Assembly (NCBI GenBank): GCA_037200885.1
Contig: JBBCIN010000003.1
Location: 1,364,001 to 1,428,000, forward strand
Reading direction: 5' to 3'
Source: PMG-095 sp037200885
GTDB taxonomy: Bacteria; Myxococcota_A; Polyangia; Polyangiales; Polyangiaceae
DNA: 64,000 nt
In this document: piece after piece, positions 26,302-35,415 of the stretch
Numbering within the stretch: the stretch's first letter is position 1
Layout of the letters: each line of letters starts with the position of its first letter
Made by a program: the position numbers and the translations under genes
Notes under the pieces: generated by a model
The model's input: the letters and a program-made list of their open reading frames with translations, nothing else
What the model was told of the DNA's origin: nothing
Databases searched by the model: none

Positions 26302-27870
26302 ATGAGTCTCAATAAGCGCTTCGCCGTCAACGCCCCGCGGTTGGGCCTGTGCTGCATCGCACTGTGCACGTCCACGCGCGTTCGGGCTGAAGAGCGGCAC
26401 TTGGCCAACGAGCCGCGCATGCTGAAGGAGCCGGCCGAAATCACTCAGGTAGCGGATGCATTCGACGACGACGACGACGTCTTCGACCTGAATTTGTCGC
26501 TCGGTTACGAGAGCACGTGGACCTCCTCCGTGATCCGACGAGATAGCTCGATTGCCCAGCCCGGCCTGGGCGGCGGCGGGTTCGTGCAAAGCAATCTGAA
26601 CGTCGCTCAATACAAGCAAACCACTAGCCGCCTTTTGACGCGCGCCGACATTGGTCTGTACAAGGACGTCGCGCTGGTGGTGCGGGTGCCGATCATCCTC
26701 TCGGACGACCGCCAGCTGACCGGCATTGCGGGCAGCGAATCGCAGCAGACGGTGACACTCGCGGGCGCACCCGGTGAGCAGCTCTTCAGCTTGCCGTTCA
26801 AGTCCCCCACGCGCAGCGGTATCGAGTACCTCGCGGTCGGTATCGATGCGGGACTAATGAACCAAATGCGCAACAGCGCGAGGCCGACCTGGGTGATCGG
26901 CGTCGAAGGTCGCTTCAGTGTTTCGGAGCCGATGCACGCCTGCAACCCGAACGGCAACGGCCTGAATCAGGCATCCGGTCAGGTCCAGTGTGCATACCCG
27001 TCGGATCTCAATCGCAACGGCAAATCCGGCGAATCCGCGAACGCGGACGCGGGACCGTTGGAGGGTAATTTCAGTGGCTCGCGCTCGCCCGGCGTCAGCC
27101 GCGGCACGACGGGCCTCGAAGCCCACACCTACTTGTCGCGCCGGTTGAAATACATCGAGCCTTACGGCGGCTTCCGCGCTCTCGTCGAGTTCCAAAACAG
27201 CTCGACCGACTACGGCTCCACCAATTTGAAAGGCGTGCTCGCCAATCATCCCCCACTCCGCGGCACGCTCTTGTTCGGGATGAACGTGATCCCTTGGGAA
27301 ATCCGCGAGCAGTTCCAGCGGATCACCTTGGATTTCCGCTTCACCGGCACCTATGTCTCCGAGGGTCGGGATTATTCGGAGCTGTTCGATGCGCTCGGCT
27401 CGAGCGACGCGCCCTCCCTGCGTGTGCCAAACTACGCGGAGTACCAGCAGAACCCGAACTGCACCACGAGCACCCCGTGCAATCAAGCGCCCTCGGTGGT
27501 CAATCCGCAGTCGGAAAAGGTCTACACCACCGGCATCACCGACGTTCAAGCGCACGGCACGTACCGTTTGAGCGCTGAATTTACCTGGCAAGCAGGGGAA
27601 TACATCAAGTTCCACGTGGGTAGCGGCTACACCCTGGTGCAATCCCACTTCATCACTTTCGATCAGGCGTGTAACCCCGACTTCGCGGGCGACAGCGCTA
27701 CGGCTGGCCCGTGCCATAACGGCGGGGGTGCAACGGCGAGCTCGAGCGGGACCGTCTCGGGCACCCCGAATCCGAACTACCGACACGTCATCGACGATCC
27801 CGGCCAGCGCTTCAAAGCGGATAACTCCCATGCCATCGACGCATGGATCAACGCCGCGGTTATGTTCTAA
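26302..27870 (+). CDS. Probable outer-membrane beta-barrel protein
   Basis: 522 residues. Signal region at the N-terminus (LGLCCIALCTSTRVRAEE), an acidic patch (FDDDDDVFDLN), then alternating amphipathic strands (LNLSLGYESTWTSSVIRRD; TRADIGLYKDVALVVRVPII; RITLDFRFTGTYVSEGRDY). The last residue is Phe after a strand (AWINAAVMF), the classic BAM recognition feature. Several pairs of Cys occur in loop-like stretches. No specific porin or transporter family is recognised. A 104-base gap precedes it, so it may have its own promoter. Confidence 0.72.
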   Translation: MSLNKRFAVNAPRLGLCCIALCTSTRVRAEERHLANEPRMLKEPAEITQVADAFDDDDDVFDLNLSLGYESTWTSSVIRRDSSIAQPGLGGGGFVQSNLNVAQYKQTTSRLLTRADIGLYKDVALVVRVPIILSDDRQLTGIAGSESQQTVTLAGAPGEQLFSLPFKSPTRSGIEYLAVGIDAGLMNQMRNSARPTWVIGVEGRFSVSEPMHACNPNGNGLNQASGQVQCAYPSDLNRNGKSGESANADAGPLEGNFSGSRSPGVSRGTTGLEAHTYLSRRLKYIEPYGGFRALVEFQNSSTDYGSTNLKGVLANHPPLRGTLLFGMNVIPWEIREQFQRITLDFRFTGTYVSEGRDYSELFDALGSSDAPSLRVPNYAEYQQNPNCTTSTPCNQAPSVVNPQSEKVYTTGITDVQAHGTYRLSAEFTWQAGEYIKFHVGSGYTLVQSHFITFDQACNPDFAGDSATAGPCHNGGGATASSSGTVSGTPNPNYRHVIDDPGQRFKADNSHAIDAWINAAVMF

Positions 27871-27892
27871 GCTCGGCCTTTGTTTGATCGCC

Positions 27893-29242
27893 ATGCGAAA
27901 CCTCGCAGTAATCGCTGCATTTGGCACCGCGCTTCTGGGCGCGTCGGGGGTGGCATTCGCGAGTCCGAGTGAAGCCATCCTACTGCCCACTGCAGTACCA
28001 GGAAAAGCCGAGCTCGCGCTGCAGCCGGAGAACGCGGAGCAGTTGGCCAAGCTCGCCCGTCAGGTCGATGGAATTTTGAGCGAGGCAGTTCAAGATTTGG
28101 GACTGACCTTGACCGTTTCGGATCGCGCTCGCGCGCTGCCGACGGACGACGCGCTGATCGAGCGCGCGCATGATTCCTGGGTGATTTCTCCGCGCGTGAG
28201 CCTGGAAGGCAGCGATGTGCGGCTGCGCATCGTAGCGATTGCGCCCGGCGAGAACGTGCTCCGCGAGCGTTCGCAACGCGTCGATGTGGAGGCGCTGGAG
28301 GTACGCGCAAACGTGATGATGCGCGACGTCGTGCGTAGCGCGCACGCGGTCGCCGAGCACGGTCCCGAGCAGCCCGCGCCGGAACGCGCGCTCGACAGCG
28401 AAGCGCCGCGCTCGCAGGGTCGCGCCGTGTTGGCGCTGAACGCGGCAGTGGTCGGCGGTTATGTCGGTTTCTCGCTGCAGCGCGCCAGCGGCTCGACCGA
28501 CGCGCGTCTGACTTACCCTCTCGTGGCGCTGGGAACGGGCATCGGCCTGGGTGCGTCGATGTTGGTGGCTGACGAATGGGACATCACGCTCGGGGATGCC
28601 TGGTTCCTGTCCGCCGGTGCCTGGTGGCCGATCGCCTCGGGGGTCCTGGTCGCCAAGAGCTACAACGTCGCCAATGAGGATCTCTATGTCTACGGCCTGG
28701 TCGCGGCGTCGGCCGGCGTTTCACTGAGCGCTGCGGCACTCACCCTAAAGCCGATGAGCGAGGGCGGCGCGCTGCTGGCGCACTCCGGCGGTGCCGGCGG
28801 CACCCTGCTCGGCGGTTTGACCGAGATGTTCGTTCGCGGCAGCACGAGCGATACTCCCGAGCGTGGCATGGGTTACGGCGCCGGGGTCGGCGTCCTGACC
28901 GCGGGCGTCTTGGCGACGCAGGTGAAGGTGACCTCGTCGCGCATGCTGCTGATCGATCTGGCCGCAAGCCTGGGCGCGTTGACCGGCGCAGCCGCCGCCA
29001 GCCCGCTGCTACTGATCGACGAGAAGGACGAAAAGGAAACCCAGACGCGCACCCGGTTGTGGTTGGCCAGCATTGCCGCCGGCACCGTGATCGGCGGCAG
29101 CATCGGTTGGCTGTCCACCCGTAGCCCGGGTAGCAAGGACGAGAAGCCGCTGCGAGCCATGCCCTATTTCAACATGGAACCCGCCGATCCGACGCGTGGC
29201 ACGCGCTCGTTCATGAGTCTTGGACTGCAAGGCTTGTGGTGA
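27893..29242 (+). CDS. Exported multi-helix membrane protein of unknown function
   Basis: 449 residues; ATG 27893 is chosen since it starts a signal peptide (MRNLAVIAAFGTALLGASGV). Residues about 45-170 form a soluble domain (LARQVDGILSEAVQDLGLTL; WVISPRVSLEGSDVRLRIVA) like those that precede membrane parts in myxobacterial surface proteins. The C-terminal 270 residues contain several Gly/Ala-rich hydrophobic stretches that could be helices or barrel strands (ALNAAVVGGYVGFSLQ; ASIAAGTVIGGSIGWLS). 22 bases after the barrel protein gene, so probably co-transcribed. Confidence 0.62.
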   Translation: MRNLAVIAAFGTALLGASGVAFASPSEAILLPTAVPGKAELALQPENAEQLAKLARQVDGILSEAVQDLGLTLTVSDRARALPTDDALIERAHDSWVISPRVSLEGSDVRLRIVAIAPGENVLRERSQRVDVEALEVRANVMMRDVVRSAHAVAEHGPEQPAPERALDSEAPRSQGRAVLALNAAVVGGYVGFSLQRASGSTDARLTYPLVALGTGIGLGASMLVADEWDITLGDAWFLSAGAWWPIASGVLVAKSYNVANEDLYVYGLVAASAGVSLSAAALTLKPMSEGGALLAHSGGAGGTLLGGLTEMFVRGSTSDTPERGMGYGAGVGVLTAGVLATQVKVTSSRMLLIDLAASLGALTGAAAASPLLLIDEKDEKETQTRTRLWLASIAAGTVIGGSIGWLSTRSPGSKDEKPLRAMPYFNMEPADPTRGTRSFMSLGLQGLW

Positions 29243-30159
29243 GCGCGCGGCGCATCGAGCTCGTAGCGCAGCAGGCCGACGACGGAAATCGGCTCGATAA
29301 GTTCCTGGGCCAACATGTCGCCGGGATCGGACGACACAAGGCGGCCGAGCTATGTGCGGCAGGGCGCGTACGCATCGATGGCCGGCGCGCAAAGAAATCC
29401 GCCATGCTTCACGCGGGGGCCAAGATCACGGTCGAGCTCGACGAGCCCGAGGCGCTCGAACCCGAGCCTGGACTACCCCTCGACTTGCGCCTGGAGCGCG
29501 CCGAGCTCGTGGTCGTCAACAAGCCCGCGGGCATGCCGACCGCGCCGCTCGCCAGCACGGAGCGTGGCACGCTGTGCGGCGCGCTGCTCGCTCGCTACCC
29601 AGAAATGCAGGGCGTGGGCTACCGCGCGCGCGAGCCGGGCATCGTGCATCGGTTGGATACACAGACGTCGGGCCTGGTGCTAGCCGCGCGCAGCGCGACG
29701 GTCTTCACGCTCCTCCAGCAGGCGCTGGAGCGCGAAGAGCTGCAAAAGTGCTATTTGGCCATCGTCTCCGCAGCCGGGTTGGCCGAATCGGGGGAGATTA
29801 CGCGCGCACTCGCGCCCGATCCGACCCACCCCGAGCGCGTGCGCGTGCTCGAAGCGGGCGACAGGTCCGGCTACGCCCGGCACAAGATCACGCGCTATCG
29901 AGTGAAACGCATCGCGGGGGATCGGGCGCTGATCGAGCTCGAGGTCGGCAGCGCATTTCGGCATCAGATCCGCGCGCACTTGGCGGCCATTGGTCACCCC
30001 ATCGCAGGTGACGCAGTGTACGGCGGAGAACAAGTGCCCGCACTCGGCGCACGCCATGCCCTCCATGCCAGCGAGCTGAGCTGGACCGGAGCCGCGGGGG
30101 TGGCGGGCTTCACGGTGTACGAGCCACTTCCAGCCGAGCTCGCCGCCCTGCTCGAGTGA
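29239..30159 (+). CDS. RluA-family 23S rRNA-type pseudouridine synthase
   Basis: 306 residues. Start set at the GTG at 29239, overlapping the previous TGA; an adjacent GTG lies 3 bases earlier. An N-terminal S4 RNA-binding domain (RLDKFLGQHVAGIGRHKAAE) precedes the catalytic domain. The active-site motif GIVHRLDTQTSGLVLA contains the catalytic Asp. KPAGMPTAPL, LQKCYLAIV and FRHQIRAHLAAIGHPIAGD are all family blocks. It isomerises uridine to pseudouridine in rRNA or tRNA; the exact target site (RluC/D-like) cannot be set by eye. Convergent with the kinase gene, 12 bases apart. Confidence 0.93.
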   Translation: MSARRIELVAQQADDGNRLDKFLGQHVAGIGRHKAAELCAAGRVRIDGRRAKKSAMLHAGAKITVELDEPEALEPEPGLPLDLRLERAELVVVNKPAGMPTAPLASTERGTLCGALLARYPEMQGVGYRAREPGIVHRLDTQTSGLVLAARSATVFTLLQQALEREELQKCYLAIVSAAGLAESGEITRALAPDPTHPERVRVLEAGDRSGYARHKITRYRVKRIAGDRALIELEVGSAFRHQIRAHLAAIGHPIAGDAVYGGEQVPALGARHALHASELSWTGAAGVAGFTVYEPLPAELAALLE

Positions 30160-30171
30160 GCCCGACGCGTT

Positions 30172-31584
30172 TTAGTTTCGCCCGCTCAACAGATCGTCGG
30201 CGCTGCGCTTGGTCCTGGCAGCGGGCGGTGCCGGTTGCGAAGCGACGGTAGGCACGGGCGTTGCGACCATCGCCGGCTTGGCCACGGGCTTGGCGGGCGT
30301 CAAAGCTTTGGGCGGACTGGCGCCGGGGTTCGGATTTGGCCCTGGCTCCGGCGCGGGAACGGCCGCGCTCGCGGCAACCGTCACTAGCGGAGCCGCCACC
30401 AGCGGAGCCGCGACCGGCGGCGCTGCGGGCGCGCTCGGGACGGCTTCCGCCATCACCGGTTGGCCGGACCCCGCGACGGCTGGCGCGACCTCGGCCTTGC
30501 TGCGAAACAGCAGAAACGCAGAAGCTGCGCCGAGCAGCACCACGAACCCAGCGGCGGCCGCCAAGAGCGGCACCGCACTCGAGCGGCTCGGCTTGGTCTG
30601 ACCCCAATTGGATTGGGTGGAGGGACCGAAGTTCGCCGCCGTCGGCGCGGGACCGGACTGAGGCATGCCATCGAGCATGCTCGATGCGCCCAAGATGCGC
30701 GCGATGCGCTCGATCGATCGCGAAGTGGCGCGCGAACCGAAGGGCGAAAGCGCATGGGCCAGTTCGCTCACGTTGGCGAAGCGGCGGTCGCGGTCCTTCT
30801 CTAGGCAACGCCGGACCACGTTTTGTAGTCCCTCCGGCACTGCGGGCGCGTAGTCGCGGACAGCAGGCGGCACTGCGGTCAGGATCAAACCGCAGATTTC
30901 CGGTAGCGTCTCGGCGTTGAACGGCACGCGCCCAGTCAAAAGCTCGTACAGCACCACCCCGATCGCCCAGATGTCGGTGCGTGCATCGACCTGGCGCGAC
31001 GCGGTCATCTGCTCCGGTGACATGTACAGCGGCGAGCCCATCACGGCCGATGTCTTGGTCATCGAATGATCGGCTCCCGCCGCGGTCAGCTTGGAGATCC
31101 CGAAATCCAGCACCTTGACGCAGGGGGTGCCGTCCGGACGCCGCACCATGAACAAGTTGGCCGGCTTCAAATCACGATGCACGATGCCCAGCGCGTGTGC
31201 CTCGGCCAGTGCTTCGCAAGCTTGCAGCACTGCATCGACCGCGTCCGTCGGCGATAGCGCGCCTTGATCGTGAATCAGCGCGGACAGATCGCGACCGTCG
31301 AGGTGCTCCATCACCATGTAAGGAGCACCGTTCTCGAACGTGCCCACGTCGATCACGCGCGCGACGTGCTCACCGCGGATCTTGACCGCCGCCTTGGCTT
31401 CACGCCCGAAGCGAGCGACGGCTTCTGGATTGCGGAGCGCTTCTGGCAAAAGGAACTTGATCGCGATGCGCTCGTCGAGCTGCAGATGGGTCGCAGCGAC
31501 CACCATGCCCATGCCGCCAGCGCCGAGCACGCGGTCGACGCGGTACTTGCCGCCGAGTATTTGGCCTGCGTAAACCTCGGTCAT
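30172..31584 (-). CDS. Hanks-type Ser/Thr protein kinase with single membrane helix
   Basis: 470 residues from ATG 31584 (MTEVYAGQILGGKYRVDRVL). The kinase domain has the glycine loop (GAGGMGMVV, 21-29), Lys43 (AIKF), the catalytic loop IVHRDLKPANLF (Asp138), DFG at 160-162 and the activation segment GSPLYMSPEQM. After the kinase fold comes a linker with an S/P/N-rich stretch, one transmembrane helix near 345-365 (LLAAAAGFVVLLGAASAFLL) and an Ala/Pro-rich extracytoplasmic tail without PASTA repeats. Such kinases are abundant in myxobacteria. The frame is open 42 codons upstream, but that part has no family match. Divergent from the TPR gene at 31749. Confidence 0.95.
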   Translation of the reverse strand: MTEVYAGQILGGKYRVDRVLGAGGMGMVVAATHLQLDERIAIKFLLPEALRNPEAVARFGREAKAAVKIRGEHVARVIDVGTFENGAPYMVMEHLDGRDLSALIHDQGALSPTDAVDAVLQACEALAEAHALGIVHRDLKPANLFMVRRPDGTPCVKVLDFGISKLTAAGADHSMTKTSAVMGSPLYMSPEQMTASRQVDARTDIWAIGVVLYELLTGRVPFNAETLPEICGLILTAVPPAVRDYAPAVPEGLQNVVRRCLEKDRDRRFANVSELAHALSPFGSRATSRSIERIARILGASSMLDGMPQSGPAPTAANFGPSTQSNWGQTKPSRSSAVPLLAAAAGFVVLLGAASAFLLFRSKAEVAPAVAGSGQPVMAEAVPSAPAAPPVAAPLVAAPLVTVAASAAVPAPEPGPNPNPGASPPKALTPAKPVAKPAMVATPVPTVASQPAPPAARTKRSADDLLSGRN

Positions 31585-31748
31585 CGTGATCTTCCCAACC
31601 GGAGCGAGAGTAGCAGGAGTAGCTCGCCGCCCGATCTCCGTCCAGCTCAGGCCGAGTGATTTCCAGCGAAAGCCGATGGAAATGGCCCCGGGCTCAAGAT
31701 GAGCCCTCAAAATGGGCTTTTCAACGGGAAGCCACAGGGTTAACTGGC

Positions 31749-32807
31749 ATGGCTTTCATGTTTTCCTCAAAGAAGCCTCGAGGCTCAAGCGCTCTCACCC
31801 TACTCGCGGCGGCAGCGGTCTGCGGCTGGGCTCTGCCCGCTCGGGCTCAGGCCAGCAATGCGGCCTTGGCCGAGTCGCTCTTTCGCGAAGGCAAACGGCT
31901 GTCCACCGAGCACAAGTTCGCTGAGGCCTGCCCGAAGTTCGCCGAAAGCTACAAGCTCGACCCGGGGCTCGGCACGCTGCTCAATCTGGCGATCTGCCAT
32001 GAATCGGAGGGCAAGCCCGCGACGGCCTGGGCAGAGTTCAGTGAGGCTAGCTCACGCGCCAAGCGCGAAGGCGACAACGATCGCGCGCAACTCGCCGATG
32101 AGCACGTGCGCGCCCTCGAGCCCAAGCTGGCTCACGTCAGCGTCGCGCTTGCGCCGGGCGCAGCGGTTCCTGGTCTGGTCATCAAGTTCGACACGCGTGA
32201 GCTGACATCGGCCGCGTTGGGCCTGCAATTTCCGGTCGATCCAGGCAAGCACGTGCTCGAAGCGTCTGCTCCGGGGAAGGAAACGTCGACGCAAGCGTTC
32301 GACATACCGCCCACGCCGAGCGCGCTCACCGTTACCGTGCCCGTGCTGAAAGACAGCGCAAACGCGGCAGCCGCGGCCGTACCAGCCGCCGCAGCCGTCA
32401 GTCCGCCGCCCACACCGGTCACGACTCCGCCGCCAGAAGCGGCCAGCTCGGGCTCCGGTTCGAATACTGGAATGATCGTCTCGGGCGTCGCAACGGGCGC
32501 GTTCGTGGTCGGAGCCGTCGTCACGGGCGTGCTCTATTCCAGCAAACGCAGCGACTTCGACGACGCCAACGCGAGCGACGATCCGGATATCTTCGACGGG
32601 CGGCACGACGCGCGGGATTCCGCGAAAACGCTTGGCACGGTGAACCTGGTGCTGACCGGCGGTGCGCTGGTCTCGGCTGGATTTTTCGTCTATTTTTTGG
32701 TTACCGGCAGCAAGCACGAGAGCCCGCCGAAAAGCAGCGCGCGGCTCAGGCTCACGCCCGTGGTGTCGCCGCAGGTGGCCGGACTGATGTTGGGGGGTGA
32801 CCTGTGA
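31749..32807 (+). CDS. Exported TPR protein, paralogue of the gene at 15122
   Basis: 352 residues from ATG 31749. Signal peptide (cleavage near ARAQA), then a TPR-like helical region (LAESLFREGKRLSTEHKFAE; ACPKFAESYKLDPGLGTLLN; LAICHESEGKPATAWAEF) that aligns in order with the protein at 15122, including the LEPKL..V junction and a following PEGA-like beta part (VPGLVIKFDTRELTSAALGL, VDPGKHVLEASAPGKE). A Pro/Ala linker and two hydrophobic helices (MIVSGVATGAFVVGAVVTGV; LVLTGGALVSAGFFVYFL) close it. The stop overlaps the GTG of the next gene, so the two products are made together. Confidence 0.78.
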   Translation: MAFMFSSKKPRGSSALTLLAAAAVCGWALPARAQASNAALAESLFREGKRLSTEHKFAEACPKFAESYKLDPGLGTLLNLAICHESEGKPATAWAEFSEASSRAKREGDNDRAQLADEHVRALEPKLAHVSVALAPGAAVPGLVIKFDTRELTSAALGLQFPVDPGKHVLEASAPGKETSTQAFDIPPTPSALTVTVPVLKDSANAAAAAVPAAAAVSPPPTPVTTPPPEAASSGSGSNTGMIVSGVATGAFVVGAVVTGVLYSSKRSDFDDANASDDPDIFDGRHDARDSAKTLGTVNLVLTGGALVSAGFFVYFLVTGSKHESPPKSSARLRLTPVVSPQVAGLMLGGDL

Positions 32808-33499
32808 AAACAACGGCATGGCGTTGGCTCGTGTTGCTCTTGATCCCCGGTTGCCTGCTGGTGCAACCGTTGGACGAGGCCAAACCCGATGCCGATGACG
32901 ATAGCGCCGCCGCCCCCAACGCGGGGAGCGGCAACACCAGCGGCAAGACGTCGCACGCGGGCAACAGCAGCAGCGCAGGCCGCAATACCGGCGGGAGCGG
33001 CTCACCCGCAGGCGGCTCGGCCAATGGCGGCTCGCGAAATAACGCGGGTTCCGGGCCCACACCTCCGGGCGGCTCGGCCAATGGCGGAAGCTCGAGTGGT
33101 GTCGACTTCTCGCTCTTCACCGGCGACTGGACGCTCACCAGCGGCAAGAACACCACCACGTGTGACGCAGGCACACCCATGACCGAGGATGCGGAAGCCG
33201 GCATCGTGGATATGGTCGCGCTCGGAACCAGCACGGATCTGATCTTCGCCCCAGATTCAGAGTGCCAGATTCTGGCCGACGTGGACGATCGCACCGCGTC
33301 CCTCAGCCAAGATACGCAGCCGTGCTCATACACCACGGCAAATGTCGACTACTACGCGACTTATGATTCCTTCGAGTTCGTGGTGTCGAGCAATGGGCAG
33401 ACCGCAAAAGCCACCATCGACAGATCCGTGCTCGCTACCGACGTAAACGACAATCTGCATTACTGCGAAGTCACGCAGGATTTGAATTACAAGCGCTAA
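32804..33499 (+). CDS. Small lipoprotein with Gly/Ser/Asn-rich linker
   Basis: 231 residues, GTG start at 32804 overlapping the preceding TGA (GTGA). The signal peptide ends in the lipobox LIPGC (Cys17). Residues 30-105 are a low-complexity linker of G, S, N and A (with GGSANGGS repeated), the hallmark of many myxobacterial surface lipoproteins. The last 125 residues form a globular domain starting at FSLFTGDWTLTSG, with four or more Cys likely in disulfides. This domain looks like the small lipocalin-like folds in such proteins, but I cannot name it. Ends 6 bases before the convergent membrane-protein gene. Confidence 0.7.
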   Translation: MKTTAWRWLVLLLIPGCLLVQPLDEAKPDADDDSAAAPNAGSGNTSGKTSHAGNSSSAGRNTGGSGSPAGGSANGGSRNNAGSGPTPPGGSANGGSSSGVDFSLFTGDWTLTSGKNTTTCDAGTPMTEDAEAGIVDMVALGTSTDLIFAPDSECQILADVDDRTASLSQDTQPCSYTTANVDYYATYDSFEFVVSSNGQTAKATIDRSVLATDVNDNLHYCEVTQDLNYKR

Positions 33500-33505
33500 C
33501 CGCGG

Positions 33506-35323
33506 CTAGAGCACGTGCGCTGGTGAAGGCACGCTGCGTGAAACTTTGGCCTGCACCGTGCTGCGGTTCGAGCGCGAACGCTGACCCGGAGCCTGCTCAG
33601 CATCGCGCAGCTGCTCGATCAGCTCGAGGAGCAAGCGCTCGCAGTGAGCCTGCGTTGGCAGGCGCGGACGAAGCAGCGCGGCGCGCTCGTCGGCCTTGCG
33701 ACCACGAGTCCAAATCAGTTCACGCGGCAACGCGCTCACCACCGCCGAGCCTTCGCGAGCGCGGATCAGCACGAACGGCGCGGCCGCAGCGCTGCCGAGC
33801 GCAGCGCCGTATTCGACGCCGATTTCCACGCCCAGAAGGCCGCGCAACGCGCCCGGCACCTGCACCAACAACCGCAATTCATCGGCTTCGGCTCTGCCCT
33901 CGGGAATGCGCGCCCAAGCCACGACCTTGATCCCGGGAGCGCGCCGCAAATTGCTCGCGAGACGAGCCAAGAGCGCGCGCGGACGGACCGCCAAGTCTGC
34001 CGGTAGCTGTGCAGCGCGACCGGTGAAGAACAGCGGCAGGGTGCAGGCGGAGCCCAACAAGAGCAGCAGCGCTTGATACGGCGCACGCGCAAACAAGAGC
34101 CATGCAGCCAGCAAGAGCAGCGCGCACAGCAGGGCGAACACGGTAAACCCGGGCCAGGTGCCCGCGTCGAGAAAGCGCCCTGCCGCGGGCGCAGTCGAAC
34201 GCGCGAATGCTTCCCGGTCCGACAGCGGCAGCCATTGGCCCGGTCCACGCAAAACGATCTTCGTGGACGTCGCGTATTGGCAGGCCAAGGCCATGGCCAA
34301 TACCAGCAGCGCGGCGCCCAGCGTCGCCTGATCGAACCAAGCGGCGCTGACGAACGCGGAAGCGAGCAGCGTGCCCGAAGCCGCCGCGCGCAAACCAACC
34401 GGCAAGGGCACGAGCGAGCGCGCGAGGGCGCCTCGAGCCGCACACAATGCCGAAAAGTAGCGCCATTTACCGGCTACGGCGAAAGCGTAGGCGAGCGCGG
34501 CCAGCGCGGCGCACAACCACCAGCGAAGCCGCTGCCGGGACTCTGCGCCGGCACCGAGCGCAAGGGCGCGCGCGCTAGTGGCCTTGTCGGCGCGCGGCGC
34601 GGGCAGCGGATTGGCAAAGGCGTCGAACGCTTTCGCGCTCACGCGCACTCGCCACAGCACCGGTTCACCGCGCGAGACGTGCGGGCGCACGATGTCGAGC
34701 TCGTCCTTATCAGCCAAGCGATGCAGATTGCCGATGAATACGCCGCCGAGGGCGTCGCCATCCTGCATCCGCCCCGCGCTCCCATTCACGTCGGGCAAGA
34801 GTGGCGGCGTCGGCCCCGCGGGCAACCGAAACACCACGCGCGCCGAATCGATCCCCTGCTCGAAGCGCGGACCTATCCAGCGCACTTCGACCTCGTTGCC
34901 CTCGCGTCGGATCAAGTCTCGTTTGAGCAAATCGGTGCGATACTGGAAATGAAACGCGTACACACCCGTGCGCAGTCCCTTTTCGCGATCGACCTCGATA
35001 CGCAATGTGCCGTCGTCGCGCTTATCGAGCAGCAGGGGCGTCGCGGGCAGCTGGGCTTTGGAGCTCGCGACCGACGAAACATTCGCGCCGGGCAGCGGTT
35101 CGGCGTCCAAATCTACGCCGCTCAGCTCGAATCCGGGCAGTGGACCACCGCGCACCGCGAGGGTGAGATCCTCGGTCACGAGCGCCTTCCCCGCGCGGTC
35201 CACGTCGACCGTCGCGACGTGCGAACGCACCTCGCTCTCGACCCAAGCCTGGGCATGCCCCGAAATCAGCGCTAAACCAGCGACGGCACACAGTGTGGTT
35301 ACGTGTCGCCTGAAGTCGTACAT
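33506..35323 (-). CDS. Multi-pass membrane protein with large exported N-terminal domain
   Basis: 605 residues. Signal peptide (LCAVAGLALISGHAQAW), then a beta-rich exported domain to about residue 230 (VDVDRAGKALVTEDLTLAVR; VYAFHFQYRTDLLKRDLI; VEVRWIGPRFEQGIDSARVV). About five hydrophobic helices lie between residues 265 and 435 (WWLCAALAALAYAFAVAG; LLVLAMALACQYATS; LLCALLLLAAWLLFA). A soluble C-terminal cytoplasmic part follows. The order signal peptide, beta domain, membrane bundle recalls DUF2207-type proteins, but I am not certain. Function unknown. Followed upstream by a 92-base gap. Confidence 0.62.
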   Translation of the reverse strand: MYDFRRHVTTLCAVAGLALISGHAQAWVESEVRSHVATVDVDRAGKALVTEDLTLAVRGGPLPGFELSGVDLDAEPLPGANVSSVASSKAQLPATPLLLDKRDDGTLRIEVDREKGLRTGVYAFHFQYRTDLLKRDLIRREGNEVEVRWIGPRFEQGIDSARVVFRLPAGPTPPLLPDVNGSAGRMQDGDALGGVFIGNLHRLADKDELDIVRPHVSRGEPVLWRVRVSAKAFDAFANPLPAPRADKATSARALALGAGAESRQRLRWWLCAALAALAYAFAVAGKWRYFSALCAARGALARSLVPLPVGLRAAASGTLLASAFVSAAWFDQATLGAALLVLAMALACQYATSTKIVLRGPGQWLPLSDREAFARSTAPAAGRFLDAGTWPGFTVFALLCALLLLAAWLLFARAPYQALLLLLGSACTLPLFFTGRAAQLPADLAVRPRALLARLASNLRRAPGIKVVAWARIPEGRAEADELRLLVQVPGALRGLLGVEIGVEYGAALGSAAAAPFVLIRAREGSAVVSALPRELIWTRGRKADERAALLRPRLPTQAHCERLLLELIEQLRDAEQAPGQRSRSNRSTVQAKVSRSVPSPAHVL

Positions 35324-35415
35324 CCTGGCCTGGATTAGTCGCAGGCGGGGTGGACGGGCAAGTTTGAGCGTGGTCTCGGACCGCGCGCTTAATGAAGTGC
35401 GGCCCGGAGCAACCC

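Noticed and set aside
34073..35275. 400-codon frame antisense to the membrane-protein gene
   Set aside because: Composition is Arg/Gln-rich, no motif, fully overlaps a protein with clear signal peptide and helices.
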